Assembly: GCA_965199235.1 (NCBI GenBank)
Contig: CBDAQU010000002.1
Span: 3,348,001-3,412,000, forward strand
Reading direction: 5' to 3'
Length of the DNA stretch: 64,000 bases
Origin: BOG-908 sp965199235
GTDB taxonomy: Bacteria; Pseudomonadota; Alphaproteobacteria; Acetobacterales; Acetobacteraceae
Shown here in pieces: positions 53,234 to 61,578 of the stretch. Every line of letters begins with the position of its first letter. The first letter of the stretch is position 1. The notes under the pieces were generated by a model. That model was not told where the DNA came from. It searched no databases and worked only from the letters and a program-made list of their open reading frames with translations. A program made the position numbers and the translations under genes.

Positions 53234-54433
53234 TCATGCGCCGGCCAGGCACTTGTACGTAGCGTCCACCAGGCTCTGACCGCGCGGGTTGAGCAGGATA
53301 CCGGCGCCCATCCGGTTCATCGTGTAGCCGAAGCTCAGCCCGGCCTGCTGGTCGGCAAAGCCCACGCTGCCGCCCATGCCGACATGGCCGAACGCCTGTT
53401 CGCCGATCAGCAGGCTGTCGCCACCGGTGGCGCGGTTGTCGATGCGCGCCATGAAACCCAGGCCGAAGCGCATCGGTTGCCGCAGCGTGGCGTCGTCGAG
53501 GGTCGCGGCGCACACGCGCCCCATGTCCAGCACCGTTTGCGGGCGAAGCAGGCCTCCGCCGCTCTGGGCGAGCGGCGCATACAGGCCGGCCAGACCGCGC
53601 GCGTTGCTGATGCCGTTGGCGCTGCCGATCTCTGCGGCATGGATGGCACGCGCGTTGAAATCGGCGCGGCCGTTATTGGTCAGGAACAGATGCGGCAGGC
53701 TGCCTGGATCGCCCATGACGGACGCGAGGAATCTCGACTGCAGGTTGGCTTCTGCGGGGTCGGAGGCGATTATCGGCGCCACCCGATGTTCCTCGGCTTC
53801 TGGCAGGCCGATGTGGAAGTCCAGCCCCAACGGGCCTGCCACGCGGCGCGCGAAATAGGCGCCCAGCGGCTCGCCTGCGGCCAGGCGCACCATGGTGCCG
53901 ACCGTCCAGGCGAAGGTGACGCCGTGGTAGCCCTGGCGTGTGCCGGGCTGCCACCAGGCCGGCTCGGCGGCCACGCGGCCGACCATGTAGTCCCAATCGG
54001 CATAGCCTCCAGGGGCGATCGGCTCGCGCAGATGCGGCACCGGCGACGTGTGGGTCAGCATCATCGCGGCCGTTGTGTCCTGCTTGCCGCGCTGGGCGAA
54101 CTCCGGCCACAGCGTGGACACCGGGGCGTGCAGGTCGAGGCGGCCCTGTTCGGCCAGCATGTGGGCGCACAGCGCGGTCGCAGCCTTGGTGCAGGAGAAC
54201 ACGACGCAGATCGTGTCGCGCGTCCAGGGCAGGCCGGTCTTCGGGTCGGCCAGCCCGCCCCACAGATCGACCATCGTTTCGCCGTGCACCGTGGCGCACA
54301 GGCTGGCGCCAACCTCGCCACGCTCGATGAAATTGCGGCGGAAGGCCGAGGCGACCGGTTCGTAGCCCGGGGCGACGCTGCCGCCTATGACACCGCCATC
54401 CGGCAACGTCTCGCGGATCGTCACGTCCGGCAT
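53234..54433 (-). CDS. Serine hydrolase (class C beta-lactamase/esterase-like)
   Basis: 399 residues, beta-lactamase-related fold. The nucleophile motif S-x-x-K appears as SCTK in VVFSCTKAATALCAHM near residue 90; a Tyr follows in the expected region (GYHGVTFAW). No signal peptide, so it is likely a cytosolic esterase of the EstB type rather than an antibiotic-inactivating enzyme. The start at 54431-54433 (MPDVTIRETLP) was chosen; the open frame upstream only shadows the divergent ppx gene. The C terminus is LAGA just before repeat A6. Confidence 0.85.
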   Translation of the reverse strand: MPDVTIRETLPDGGVIGGSVAPGYEPVASAFRRNFIERGEVGASLCATVHGETMVDLWGGLADPKTGLPWTRDTICVVFSCTKAATALCAHMLAEQGRLDLHAPVSTLWPEFAQRGKQDTTAAMMLTHTSPVPHLREPIAPGGYADWDYMVGRVAAEPAWWQPGTRQGYHGVTFAWTVGTMVRLAAGEPLGAYFARRVAGPLGLDFHIGLPEAEEHRVAPIIASDPAEANLQSRFLASVMGDPGSLPHLFLTNNGRADFNARAIHAAEIGSANGISNARGLAGLYAPLAQSGGGLLRPQTVLDMGRVCAATLDDATLRQPMRFGLGFMARIDNRATGGDSLLIGEQAFGHVGMGGSVGFADQQAGLSFGYTMNRMGAGILLNPRGQSLVDATYKCLAGA

Positions 54434-54541
54434 GTCCGTTCTCCCACGCGATGCCTGGTGCCCGTCCATCACGCTACACTGTTCTTGCGCAACGCACCAA
54501 ACTTGGTCGAGACTGGCAGAATCAAGGACGGGGAGGTGCCA

Positions 54542-55588
54542 GTGCTTACCGCCGCCGAACCGCATAGGGCTGCTCCGCCGTCGGGGCGCGACGCCCGCGC
54601 CGAGAACGGGGCCTTTGCGGCGCTCGACCTCGGCACCAACAACTGCAGGCTTCTGATCGGCGCCTCCTCCGGCGAGGGCTTCCGCGTGCTGGACAGTTTT
54701 TCGCGCATCGTTCGGCTGGGCGAGGGGCTGCAGACCTCGGGCATGCTGAGCGACGTTGCGATGGAACGCACGCTCGGCGCGCTGCACGCCTGCGCGGCCC
54801 GTCTGGCGCGGCGGCCGGTGCGTGGCGTGAGGGCGATCGCCACCGAGGCATGCCGCAGGGCGGGGAACGGGCCTGCCTTCCTCAACCGTGTGCAGGCGGA
54901 AACAGGGCTGGTGTTCAACATCATCTCGACGCGCGAGGAGGCGGAGCTTGCGCTGGAGAGTTGCGGGCCGCTGCTGCGCGAGCAGGGGCGCCGGGCGCTG
55001 CTGTTCGACATCGGCGGCGGATCGACCGAGCTCGCCTGGGTGCGCCTGCAGCAGGGACATCGGCCGGAACTGATCGGCTATGACAGCCTGCCCTTGGGCG
55101 TGGTCACCCTGGCCGAACGGTTCGGCCATCACGGCTTCGATCCGGACGGCTACCAGGACATGGTCGACGAGGTATCCGGCCGTCTTGCCGCCTTCGAGCG
55201 CATACACTGCATCGGCCAGGAAATCCGCCAAGGCGGGGTTCGGCTGCTCGGCACCAGCGGCACGGTGACGACGCTGGCCGGCGTCGCTCTGAACCTGACG
55301 CGTTACTGCCGGCCGATGGTGGACGGGGTTCAGCTGAGCGCGGAGGCGACCGACGCGGCGCTGGCGCTGCTGCGCAGCCTGGGACGCGCCGGCCTCGTGC
55401 AGCACCCCTGCGTCGGCGCCGAGCGGGCGGACTTCGTGCTGCCCGGCTGCGCGATCTTCGAGGGCATCCGCAGCGTGTGGCCGGTGCCCGACGTGATCGT
55501 GGCCGACAGGGGGCTGCGCGAGGGCATGCTGCTGCGTATGATGCGGCAGGGCGGCCGAACCAGGCGCCCCGGCAGGAACAGGATGTGA
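54542..55588 (+). CDS. Ppx/GppA family phosphatase
   Basis: 348 residues, ASKHA fold. ALDLGTNNCRLLIG (phosphate 1), FDIGGGSTELAW (phosphate 2) and LLGTSGTVTTLAG (adenosine-like) are all in place. Members hydrolyse polyphosphate or pppGpp, so the link is to stress signalling; which substrate cannot be told. Start GTG at 54542 with GGGAGG about 6 bases upstream. It is the short, two-domain form without an HD domain. The next small frame starts within its stop codon. Confidence 0.87.
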   Translation: MLTAAEPHRAAPPSGRDARAENGAFAALDLGTNNCRLLIGASSGEGFRVLDSFSRIVRLGEGLQTSGMLSDVAMERTLGALHACAARLARRPVRGVRAIATEACRRAGNGPAFLNRVQAETGLVFNIISTREEAELALESCGPLLREQGRRALLFDIGGGSTELAWVRLQQGHRPELIGYDSLPLGVVTLAERFGHHGFDPDGYQDMVDEVSGRLAAFERIHCIGQEIRQGGVRLLGTSGTVTTLAGVALNLTRYCRPMVDGVQLSAEATDAALALLRSLGRAGLVQHPCVGAERADFVLPGCAIFEGIRSVWPVPDVIVADRGLREGMLLRMMRQGGRTRRPGRNRM

Positions 55589-55782
55589 TTTTGGCTCTTG
55601 AGGCGGGAACCTCGGCTGGCGAGCTGAGCGACGACGTGCGCGACGCGATGCGGGTGCTGGAGGACCAGAAAGCCAGGCTGAGCCGTTTGCGTGCGGCCCT
55701 GCTTGCCGGCGATCAGGGCGTTTCGGCGGACGACTTCGACCTCGAGAACTTCCTCGCGATCCAGCACGCCGATCCTGGCTGA
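55585..55782 (+). pseudogene. ParD-type antitoxin remnant
   Basis: 65 codons from a GTG overlapping the ppx stop. The part DDVRDAMRVLEDQKARLSRLRAAL...DDFDLENFL matches the C-terminal two-thirds of ParD antitoxins (VRxALRLLEExExxLxxLRxAL, then an acidic F-D tail that binds the toxin). The N-terminal ribbon that binds DNA is missing, and no ParE toxin follows, because rlmE starts 9 bases later. It is probably a decayed or repurposed antitoxin. Confidence 0.55.
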
Positions 55783-55791
55783 CGCCGCGTC

Positions 55792-56493
55792 ATGGCCGAG
55801 AAGAAGAGTGGCGCCCGCGGGCTGACGGTTACCCTGCGCAGCTCGCGCGGCCGCAGCCCGGCGCAGCAGCGCTGGCTCAGCCGGCAACTGAACGACCCCT
55901 ACGTCGCCGCAGCCCGCAAGCAGGGCTTGCGGTCCCGCGCGGCGTTCAAGCTGATGGAGCTGGACGACCGCTTCCACCTGATCGGCCGAGGCTGCCGGGT
56001 GCTGGATCTGGGCGCGGCGCCTGGCGGCTGGAGCCAGGTGGCGCTGAGCAGAGGCGCGCGCGAGGTGGTGGGCGTGGACCTGCTGCCGATCGAACCGATC
56101 CAGGGAACGACGCTGATCCAGGGCGATTTCGAGGAGGCCGATATGCCTGGGCGGCTGACTGCCCTGCTCGGCGGCCCGCCCAACCTGGTGCTGTCGGACA
56201 TGGCGCCAAACACCACCGGCCATGCGGCCACCGACCACATTCGGATCATGGCGCTGGCCGAGCTGGCGATGGATTTCGCCACCTCCATACTGGCGCCGGG
56301 CGGCGCGTTCGTGGCCAAGGTGTTCCAGGGCGGGTCGGAGCGGGAAATGCTTCTGCCGCTCAAACAGCGTTTCGCCACCGTCAAGCACGCCAAGCCGCCG
56401 GCCAGTCGCAAGGAAAGCAGCGAGCTTTACGTGGTCGCCCAAGGTTTTCGGGACAAAGCTCCTGCGAAGGCTGGCCAAGCAAGCGGGATGTGA
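55792..56493 (+). CDS. rlmE: 23S rRNA 2'-O-methyltransferase RlmE (FtsJ)
   Basis: 233 residues. It methylates U2552 of 23S rRNA. Visible: SRQLNDPYVAAARKQGLRSRAAFKLMELD, SAM motif VLDLGAAPGGWSQVAL, the catalytic Asp in LSDMAPNTTGHAATDH, and the Lys in FVAKVFQGG, with the late Glu in SSELYVVAQGF (K-D-K-E set). The N-terminal 25 residues are basic, longer than in E. coli. The sulfotransferase GTG overlaps its stop. Confidence 0.94.
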   Translation: MAEKKSGARGLTVTLRSSRGRSPAQQRWLSRQLNDPYVAAARKQGLRSRAAFKLMELDDRFHLIGRGCRVLDLGAAPGGWSQVALSRGAREVVGVDLLPIEPIQGTTLIQGDFEEADMPGRLTALLGGPPNLVLSDMAPNTTGHAATDHIRIMALAELAMDFATSILAPGGAFVAKVFQGGSEREMLLPLKQRFATVKHAKPPASRKESSELYVVAQGFRDKAPAKAGQASGM

Positions 56494-57503
56494 GGATCGA
56501 GCAGCGGCCGCCCGCCTGGCCGGCACGGTATGCCGAACGGGTTCTGGCCTGGGCGATCGCCTGGCCGGTCCTGCGGCTGTCGCTGGGCCGGTTTCCGTAT
56601 CGCAGCGAGCTGCACCGGTTCCGAAGCAGTTTCGTCGCCCGGCCGGCCAGCATGCCCGCGCTGCTGCGCGGGCTGAGTACCATCCCAGCGGTGCGCAAGC
56701 ACCTGACCGAGGCGCTGGTGCCCGGCCTGCCTGGGCGGGCGCTGCTGTTCCTGCACATCGAAAAGACCGCGGGAACCTCGGTGATCAACTACCTGCAGAC
56801 GCTGGTTCCGGAAGACGAGGTGGACCCTGACGTGTTTCACGGGGCGGCGGGCCACATTCTGTCGCCGGTGCCGGCCGACAAGCGACGCTACGGCCTGATC
56901 TGGGGCCATCAGGACCTGCCCGCGCTGCTGCGCTGCCAGCCGCCGCAGCGGCTGGTGCTGACCTTCTTGCGCGACCCGCAGAGGCGCATCCTGTCGCTCT
57001 ACAATTTCTGGCATGCGCTGCGGCCCGAGGAGCTGGAGCGGGACGCGCCGCATATCGGCTTGGCCGCCGCCCATTCGAGGACCCTGCTGGAGTTTCTGCA
57101 AAGTCCTGAGCCGGAAGTGCTCGACTTCATCGACAACGTCTATGCGCGGCGGCTCACCGGCATGTACCTGTCGCACGCAGCGTCGGGCGAGCCGGCGGTG
57201 CCGCACGAGCAGTTGCAGGACCGGGCGATGGCGGCGCTCGACCTGGTCGATTTTGTTGGCATCGCCGAGCAGATGGCCGTCAGCCTGCAAATGCTGGCCG
57301 CAAGGCTGGGCGCGCGCCCGCCGGCCTTCGTTCCGCGCGAGAACGCGCTCGGCATCATGCGGCTCGACTCCGGCGGTGCCTTTCGCAAGCGGCCCACGTC
57401 CAGACTGGGGGTGGCGGAGCGGGCCTGCCTGAAACGCCTGACAAGCATCGACCAGGCAATCTACGACGCGGCGCTGAAACGCTTTGCCATGCAGATGGTG
57501 TAA
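56490..57503 (+). CDS. Sulfotransferase family protein (second copy)
   Basis: 337 residues. The PAPS-site motif is internal: LFLHIEKTAGTSVINYLQ near residue 87, with the 3'-phosphate motif FLRDPQRRILSLYNF about 80 residues later, the Sulfotransfer_2 layout. N-terminal region basic and possibly membrane-associated (AWAIAWPVLRLSL). It is not a close copy of the gene at 41920. Starts with GTG overlapping rlmE. It ends 60 bases before repeat A7. The acceptor is unknown. Confidence 0.8.
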   Translation: MRIEQRPPAWPARYAERVLAWAIAWPVLRLSLGRFPYRSELHRFRSSFVARPASMPALLRGLSTIPAVRKHLTEALVPGLPGRALLFLHIEKTAGTSVINYLQTLVPEDEVDPDVFHGAAGHILSPVPADKRRYGLIWGHQDLPALLRCQPPQRLVLTFLRDPQRRILSLYNFWHALRPEELERDAPHIGLAAAHSRTLLEFLQSPEPEVLDFIDNVYARRLTGMYLSHAASGEPAVPHEQLQDRAMAALDLVDFVGIAEQMAVSLQMLAARLGARPPAFVPRENALGIMRLDSGGAFRKRPTSRLGVAERACLKRLTSIDQAIYDAALKRFAMQMV

Positions 57504-57563
57504 TCCTTGCGCGCGCTTGGGTGAAAGCGGAAAGGAGTTTCGCTGTCGCCCTACGCGCGCTGC

Positions 57564-57684
57564 CTGGACCGGTTCACGCAGAGTGTCGGCGAGTAGGCGG
57601 ACGTGAAACCGCTCAACGCCTTGTTTAGCCGGCATTTGGTCAGACACTCACTCCGACTATCCGGTCTGCGTGACATCGCTCTAG
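57564..57684 (-). repeat. Family A double-hairpin repeat, copy A7
   Basis: Reverse, 121 bases: CTGGACCGGTTCACGCAGAG, inner GTCGGC/GTAGGCGGAC, AAACCGCTC, linker GCCTTGTTTAGCC, a slightly longer left hairpin, and GTGACATCGCTCTAG. It lies between convergent sulfotransferase and pyrE; the last CTAG holds the pyrE stop. Confidence 0.82.
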
Positions 57685-58376
57685 CCCTGAGCCGCCTGCT
57701 CCACGTCGGCCCCGTGCGCCTTCGACCAGGCCACCGGATTTTCCAGGAAACGCCGCACCTCCGCCAGGTGCGCCTCAGGGAAATACGGCCGATCCTTGCA
57801 GGCCTCCAGCACGTCCCACCAGGTGCACAGATGGTGCAGGGTGATGTCCATCCGCGCGAGCTTTTCCAGGCTGCCGGGGAACACGCCGTAGTAGAACACC
57901 ACGAAGGCGTGGTTGACGATGGCGCCGGCGTCGCGCAGCGCCTGGGTGAACTTGATCTTCGAGCGGCCGTCGGTCGTCAGGTCTTCGACCAGCAGCGTGC
58001 GCCGTCCGTCCGGCACGTCGCCTTCGATCAGCGCATTCTTGCCGAAACCCTTGGGCTGCTTGCGGACGTAGGCCATCGGCGTCTGCAGCCGGTCGGCGAT
58101 CCAGGCGGCGAACGGAATGCCGGCCGTCTCGCCGCCCGCCACCACCTCGATCTGCTCGTAGCCGACGTGGCGGTTCAGCTTTTGCACCCCCAGCTCGCAG
58201 ATGCGGGCGCGGGCGCGGGGGAAGTAGATGATCTTGCGGCAGTCGATATAGACCGGCGACTTCCAGCCGGAGGTGAGCGTGTAGGGCTCGTCTGGGCGAA
58301 AGTTGAGCGCGCCGATCTCCAGCAGGATGCGTGCGGCGGTCAGCGCCGCGTCCCTGTCCCAATCCGTCGAAGCCAC
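57681..58376 (-). CDS. pyrE: Orotate phosphoribosyltransferase
   Basis: 231 residues. It makes OMP from orotate and PRPP in pyrimidine synthesis. Motifs: ALNFRPDEPYTLTSGWKSPVYIDCRKI, VAGGETAGIPFAAWIADRL, YVRKQPKGFGKNALIEG, and the PRPP loop TLLVEDLTTDGRSK. This long form is typical of alphaproteobacteria. GTG at 58374-58376 is favoured because GGAGG lies about 8 bases upstream; another GTG at 58385 is possible. The stop is in repeat A7. It is divergent from the SOS-box-bearing pdeM promoter. Confidence 0.93.
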   Translation of the reverse strand: MASTDWDRDAALTAARILLEIGALNFRPDEPYTLTSGWKSPVYIDCRKIIYFPRARARICELGVQKLNRHVGYEQIEVVAGGETAGIPFAAWIADRLQTPMAYVRKQPKGFGKNALIEGDVPDGRRTLLVEDLTTDGRSKIKFTQALRDAGAIVNHAFVVFYYGVFPGSLEKLARMDITLHHLCTWWDVLEACKDRPYFPEAHLAEVRRFLENPVAWSKAHGADVEQAAQG

Positions 58377-58467
58377 GCTCGCCACCTCCGTGTCTGTGCG
58401 ATCGCCGTTTCTGCATCGCGGCAGGATCGCGGTAAAGCCGCATCCCCTGTGCGGGGCGCGCCGAAGC

Positions 58468-58482
58468 GTTCTATAGAGGTTC
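58468..58482. promoter_or_regulatory. LexA (SOS) operator of pdeM-phrB
   Basis: GTTC (58468-58471), seven bases, GTTC (58479-58482): a third exact SOS box, 27 bases before the pdeM ATG. It also lies 92 bases upstream of the divergent pyrE start, but its closeness to pdeM makes that operon the likely target. Confidence 0.8.
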
Positions 58483-58509
58483 TCCCCGATTTCGGAGTTT
58501 TTCGCCCGC

Positions 58510-59289
58510 ATGGCCAGTCTGACGTTCCGGGGAGAGACGCTTCTGCTGGACCCTGCGGGCGTGCTGGTCTGGCCGCGCCTCTCTTTGCTGGCGGTGGCCG
58601 ACCTGCACCTCGAAAAAGGCAGTGCGTGCGCCGGACGCGGGCAGCTGGTGCCGCCCTGGGACAGTTGTGCGACTCTCGCCAGGCTGGCCGAGCTGGTGCG
58701 TCGGCACGCGCCGCGCATCGTCGTCGCGGTCGGCGACAGTTTTCACGATGCCCAAGCGGCCACCAGGCTGTCGGCAGAGGACGCCGCCGTGCTGGCGGGC
58801 ATAGGGCAGGCGGCGCAGCTGGTCTGGGTGCGCGGCAACCACGATCCGCTGCCGCCGGCCGGCGTCGCTGGCCATGCCTGCGAAACTTTCAGCACGGAAG
58901 GATTGTTGTTCCGGCACCAGGCGGCCAGCCGTCACCCGGCGCCAGGCGCCCCCGGCGAGGTGTCAGGCCATTTCCACCCAAAGGCGCGCGTGGCGACGCG
59001 TGTCGGCGAGATCGTTCGACCCTGTTTCATGACCGACGCGCATCGAATCATGCTTCCCTCCTTCGGCGCCTACACAGGTGGCCTCGACGTGCGCAGCCCT
59101 GCCATCGCCCGCCACTACCCCGAAGGCGGCCGGGCCTTCCTGCTCGGACGCGACCGCGTCTTCTGCTTCTCGATCCCTCCCGACGGCCAGGACCAGGCGC
59201 CGATCCCATGCGACGACGCCGGCGTTGCCGCAGGCCGCCCCGACCGCCGCACGGTTGCCACACGCGCCAGGACGCACAGGTTCTGGTAA
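58510..59289 (+). CDS. pdeM: PdeM, ligase-associated DNA damage response phosphoesterase
   Basis: 259 residues, calcineurin-like fold. Metal-site motifs: ADLHLEKGSACAGRG, VGDSFHD, WVRGNHDPLPP, and SGHFHPKARV, the exact PdeM signature set. PdeM usually sits with an ATP-dependent ligase and a Lhr-like helicase; neither is here. The C-terminal 40 residues after FLLGRDRVFCF are Pro/Arg-rich and beyond the conserved core. It is first in an operon with phrB (stop/start share one base) under a LexA box. Confidence 0.88.
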   Translation: MASLTFRGETLLLDPAGVLVWPRLSLLAVADLHLEKGSACAGRGQLVPPWDSCATLARLAELVRRHAPRIVVAVGDSFHDAQAATRLSAEDAAVLAGIGQAAQLVWVRGNHDPLPPAGVAGHACETFSTEGLLFRHQAASRHPAPGAPGEVSGHFHPKARVATRVGEIVRPCFMTDAHRIMLPSFGAYTGGLDVRSPAIARHYPEGGRAFLLGRDRVFCFSIPPDGQDQAPIPCDDAGVAAGRPDRRTVATRARTHRFW

Positions 59290-60725
59290 TGGCAAACTCT
59301 TCCGGCACGTCTCTGATCTGGTTCCGTCAGGATCTGCGCCTGCACGACCAGCCGGCCTTGCTGGCCGCGACGGCCGGCGGCGCGCGCGTGCTTGCCGTCT
59401 ACGTTCTTGACGACAGCGTCGCCTGGCCGGCGGGTGGCGCCTCGCGCTGGTGGCTGAACGGCAGCCTGGCGTCGCTGGGCGCCGCGCTGAAGGAGGCCGG
59501 CGCCAGCCTGGTGCTGCGCCGCGGCCGCTCGGTGGAGATCATCCCGGCCTTGGCGCGCGAGGCGGGTGCGGGGATCGTGCATGCCGGCATAGCGCACGAG
59601 CCCGGCTGGCGGGCGGCCGACGCCGAGGTCGCGCGCGTCCTTCAGGCCGACGGCCGCACGCTGGCGCTGCATCGCACGTCCTCTCTGGTCGATTTCGACG
59701 CGGTTCGCAGCAAGACCGGGACGGTCTACGGCATGTACACCCCGTTCGCCCGTGCGGTCGAGGAGCTCGGCGAGCCGGGCCGCCCGCTGCCGGCGCCGAG
59801 CGCGGTCAGGCCGGCCAAGACGGTGGCGAGCGACCGCCTGGAGGATTGGGGCCTGCTGCCCACCCATCCGGATTGGGCAGGCGGGTTGCGGGACACCTGG
59901 GCGCCGGGCGAAGCGGCAGCGGCCAAGCGGCTTGCCCTGTTCGTGGGCGGCGCGGTGGCGCGCTATGGCACGGGCCGCAACCTGCCAGGCGAGGACGGCA
60001 CGTCCATGCTGTCGCCGCATCTGCATTTCGGTGAGCTCTCGCCGCGCGCCGTCTGGCACGCCAGCCGAACGGAAAGTGAGGGCCTCGATCACCACACCTA
60101 CCGCCGCGAGCTGATCTGGCGCGACTTCTCCGCCTACCTGCTGTGGCACCATCCGACCTTGCCGGAAACGCCGCTGCGCCCGGCCTTCGCCCGGCTCGCC
60201 AACCGCGCCGACGCGGCTGGCCTGCGCGCCTGGCAACGAGGGCTGACCGGGGTGCCGATCGTGGATGCCGGCATGCGTCAGCTCTGGCAGACCGGCTGGA
60301 TGCACAACAGGGTGCGCATGATCGCGGCCTCATTCCTGGTCAAGCACATGCTGATCGCCTGGCAGGAGGGTGCTGCCTGGTTCTGGGACACGCTGGTGGA
60401 TGCTGACCTGGCCAGCAACAGTGCCAGCTGGCAGTGGATCGCCGGCACCGGCATCGACGCCCAGCCCTTCTTCCGCGTGTTCAACCCCGTGACCCAGGGC
60501 GAGAAGTTCGACGCCGATGGCGGCTACGTCCGTCGTTTCCTGCCGGAGCTGGCGCGGCTGCCTGCCCGCTACGTGCACGCCCCCTGGACCGCGCCTGCGC
60601 CTGTGCTGGCAGAGGCTGGTGTCATGCTCGGCCGCGGCTATCCACGACCGGTGGTGGACCTCAGCGAGGGGCGCAACCGCGCGCTGGAGGTGTACAGGCG
60701 GACGGTGCGGGAGGCGGCGGCTTGA
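59289..60725 (+). CDS. phrB: Deoxyribodipyrimidine photolyase, CPD class I
   Basis: 478 residues. Light-driven repair of cyclobutane pyrimidine dimers. An N-terminal antenna domain (SLIWFRQDLRLHDQPAL), then the FAD-binding domain with SPHLHFGELSPRAVW, WRDFSAYLLWH, TGVPIVDAGMRQLWQTGWMHNRVRMIAASFLVKHM in pieces, and DADLASNSASWQWIAGTGIDAQPFFRVFNP. All are standard for class I. Overlaps pdeM by one base, so its expression should follow the LexA box. Confidence 0.95.
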   Translation: MANSSGTSLIWFRQDLRLHDQPALLAATAGGARVLAVYVLDDSVAWPAGGASRWWLNGSLASLGAALKEAGASLVLRRGRSVEIIPALAREAGAGIVHAGIAHEPGWRAADAEVARVLQADGRTLALHRTSSLVDFDAVRSKTGTVYGMYTPFARAVEELGEPGRPLPAPSAVRPAKTVASDRLEDWGLLPTHPDWAGGLRDTWAPGEAAAAKRLALFVGGAVARYGTGRNLPGEDGTSMLSPHLHFGELSPRAVWHASRTESEGLDHHTYRRELIWRDFSAYLLWHHPTLPETPLRPAFARLANRADAAGLRAWQRGLTGVPIVDAGMRQLWQTGWMHNRVRMIAASFLVKHMLIAWQEGAAWFWDTLVDADLASNSASWQWIAGTGIDAQPFFRVFNPVTQGEKFDADGGYVRRFLPELARLPARYVHAPWTAPAPVLAEAGVMLGRGYPRPVVDLSEGRNRALEVYRRTVREAAA

Positions 60726-61393
60726 ACGCCATTCCGGCGGGGCGCGGCCTTCGCGTCGTGGGCGACGTGCATGGAGATTTGCGCGCCTTTGCGTTTGCCG
60801 CCGACACCGACCGCTTCGTGGTTCAGCTGGGCGACCTGATCGATAGCGGTCCGGACAGCGCCGGCGCGTTGCGCCTGATGTTCCGCCTTATCGACGAGAA
60901 TCGCGGCCTGTTCCTGGTCGGCAACCACGACCGCAAGCTGGGGCGCGCGCTGCGCGGCGAGCGGGTGCGCGGCGGCCCTCAGCTGGATGCCACGATGGCG
61001 GCGCTGGACGCGCCTCTGCGCGAGCGCGCACTAGCGGAGATGGAGCGCGCGCCCGCCTGGCTGGTACACGACCAGCGCTTCTTCGTGCATGCGGCGTTTC
61101 ACACCGGCATGCTCTCGAACGGGCCGCCGGACCCGCTCGGCCCGGTGGACCCGCTGCTGTCGCGCGCGATGTTCGGGGAGACCACCGGGCGCACCCAGGC
61201 GGACGGGTTCCCGGAACGCCTGCTGCGCTGGGTGAACCACATCCCGTCCGGCATGACCGTCTATTGCGGCCACGACCAGCGCAGCCGCGACGGGCGGCCA
61301 TGGATCACGCATGGCGACGGTGGCGGAACCGCCGTCTTCATGGACACCGGCGCCGGCAAGGGCGGCCATCTGAGCTGGGTCGATCTGGATTAG
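60722..61393 (+). CDS. PPP-type metallophosphoesterase (ApaH/PrpA-like)
   Basis: 223 residues. The PPP-family motifs are clear: VVGDVHGDLRAF, VQLGDLIDSGPDS, LVGNHDRKLGR, and later HAAF and GHDQRSRDGR. Members are diadenosine tetraphosphatases or Ser/Thr/Tyr protein phosphatases; the choice is open. Start TTG (60722) overlapping the phrB stop by 3 bases, so it is the third gene of the SOS-box operon. Its TAG stop is the first triplet of repeat A8. Confidence 0.83.
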   Translation: MNAIPAGRGLRVVGDVHGDLRAFAFAADTDRFVVQLGDLIDSGPDSAGALRLMFRLIDENRGLFLVGNHDRKLGRALRGERVRGGPQLDATMAALDAPLRERALAEMERAPAWLVHDQRFFVHAAFHTGMLSNGPPDPLGPVDPLLSRAMFGETTGRTQADGFPERLLRWVNHIPSGMTVYCGHDQRSRDGRPWITHGDGGGTAVFMDTGAGKGGHLSWVDLD

Positions 61394-61504
61394 AGCAATG
61401 TTACGCAGACGGTAATAGTCGGAGCGACGAAATTGCTCGCAAACAAGGCCTGGACCGGTTTGGGGTCCGCCTCCTCGCAGACACTCTGCGTGAAACCGGT
61501 CTAG
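61391..61504 (+). repeat. Family A double-hairpin repeat, copy A8
   Basis: Forward, 114 bases: TAGAGCAATGTTACGCAGAC ... GCGACGAAATTGCTC, linker GCAAACAAGGC, right hairpin CTGGACCGGTTT / AAACCGGTCTAG enclosing GTCCGCC. It follows the phosphoesterase gene and supplies its stop; the Fe-S photolyase ends about 75 bases away on the other strand. Confidence 0.85.
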
Positions 61505-61578
61505 GTCAGGCCGCGGCGACATCGTATGGCCGCCCCGCTGGAAACTCAGGTTCTGCGCAATGATTACCGAGTCCAGTC

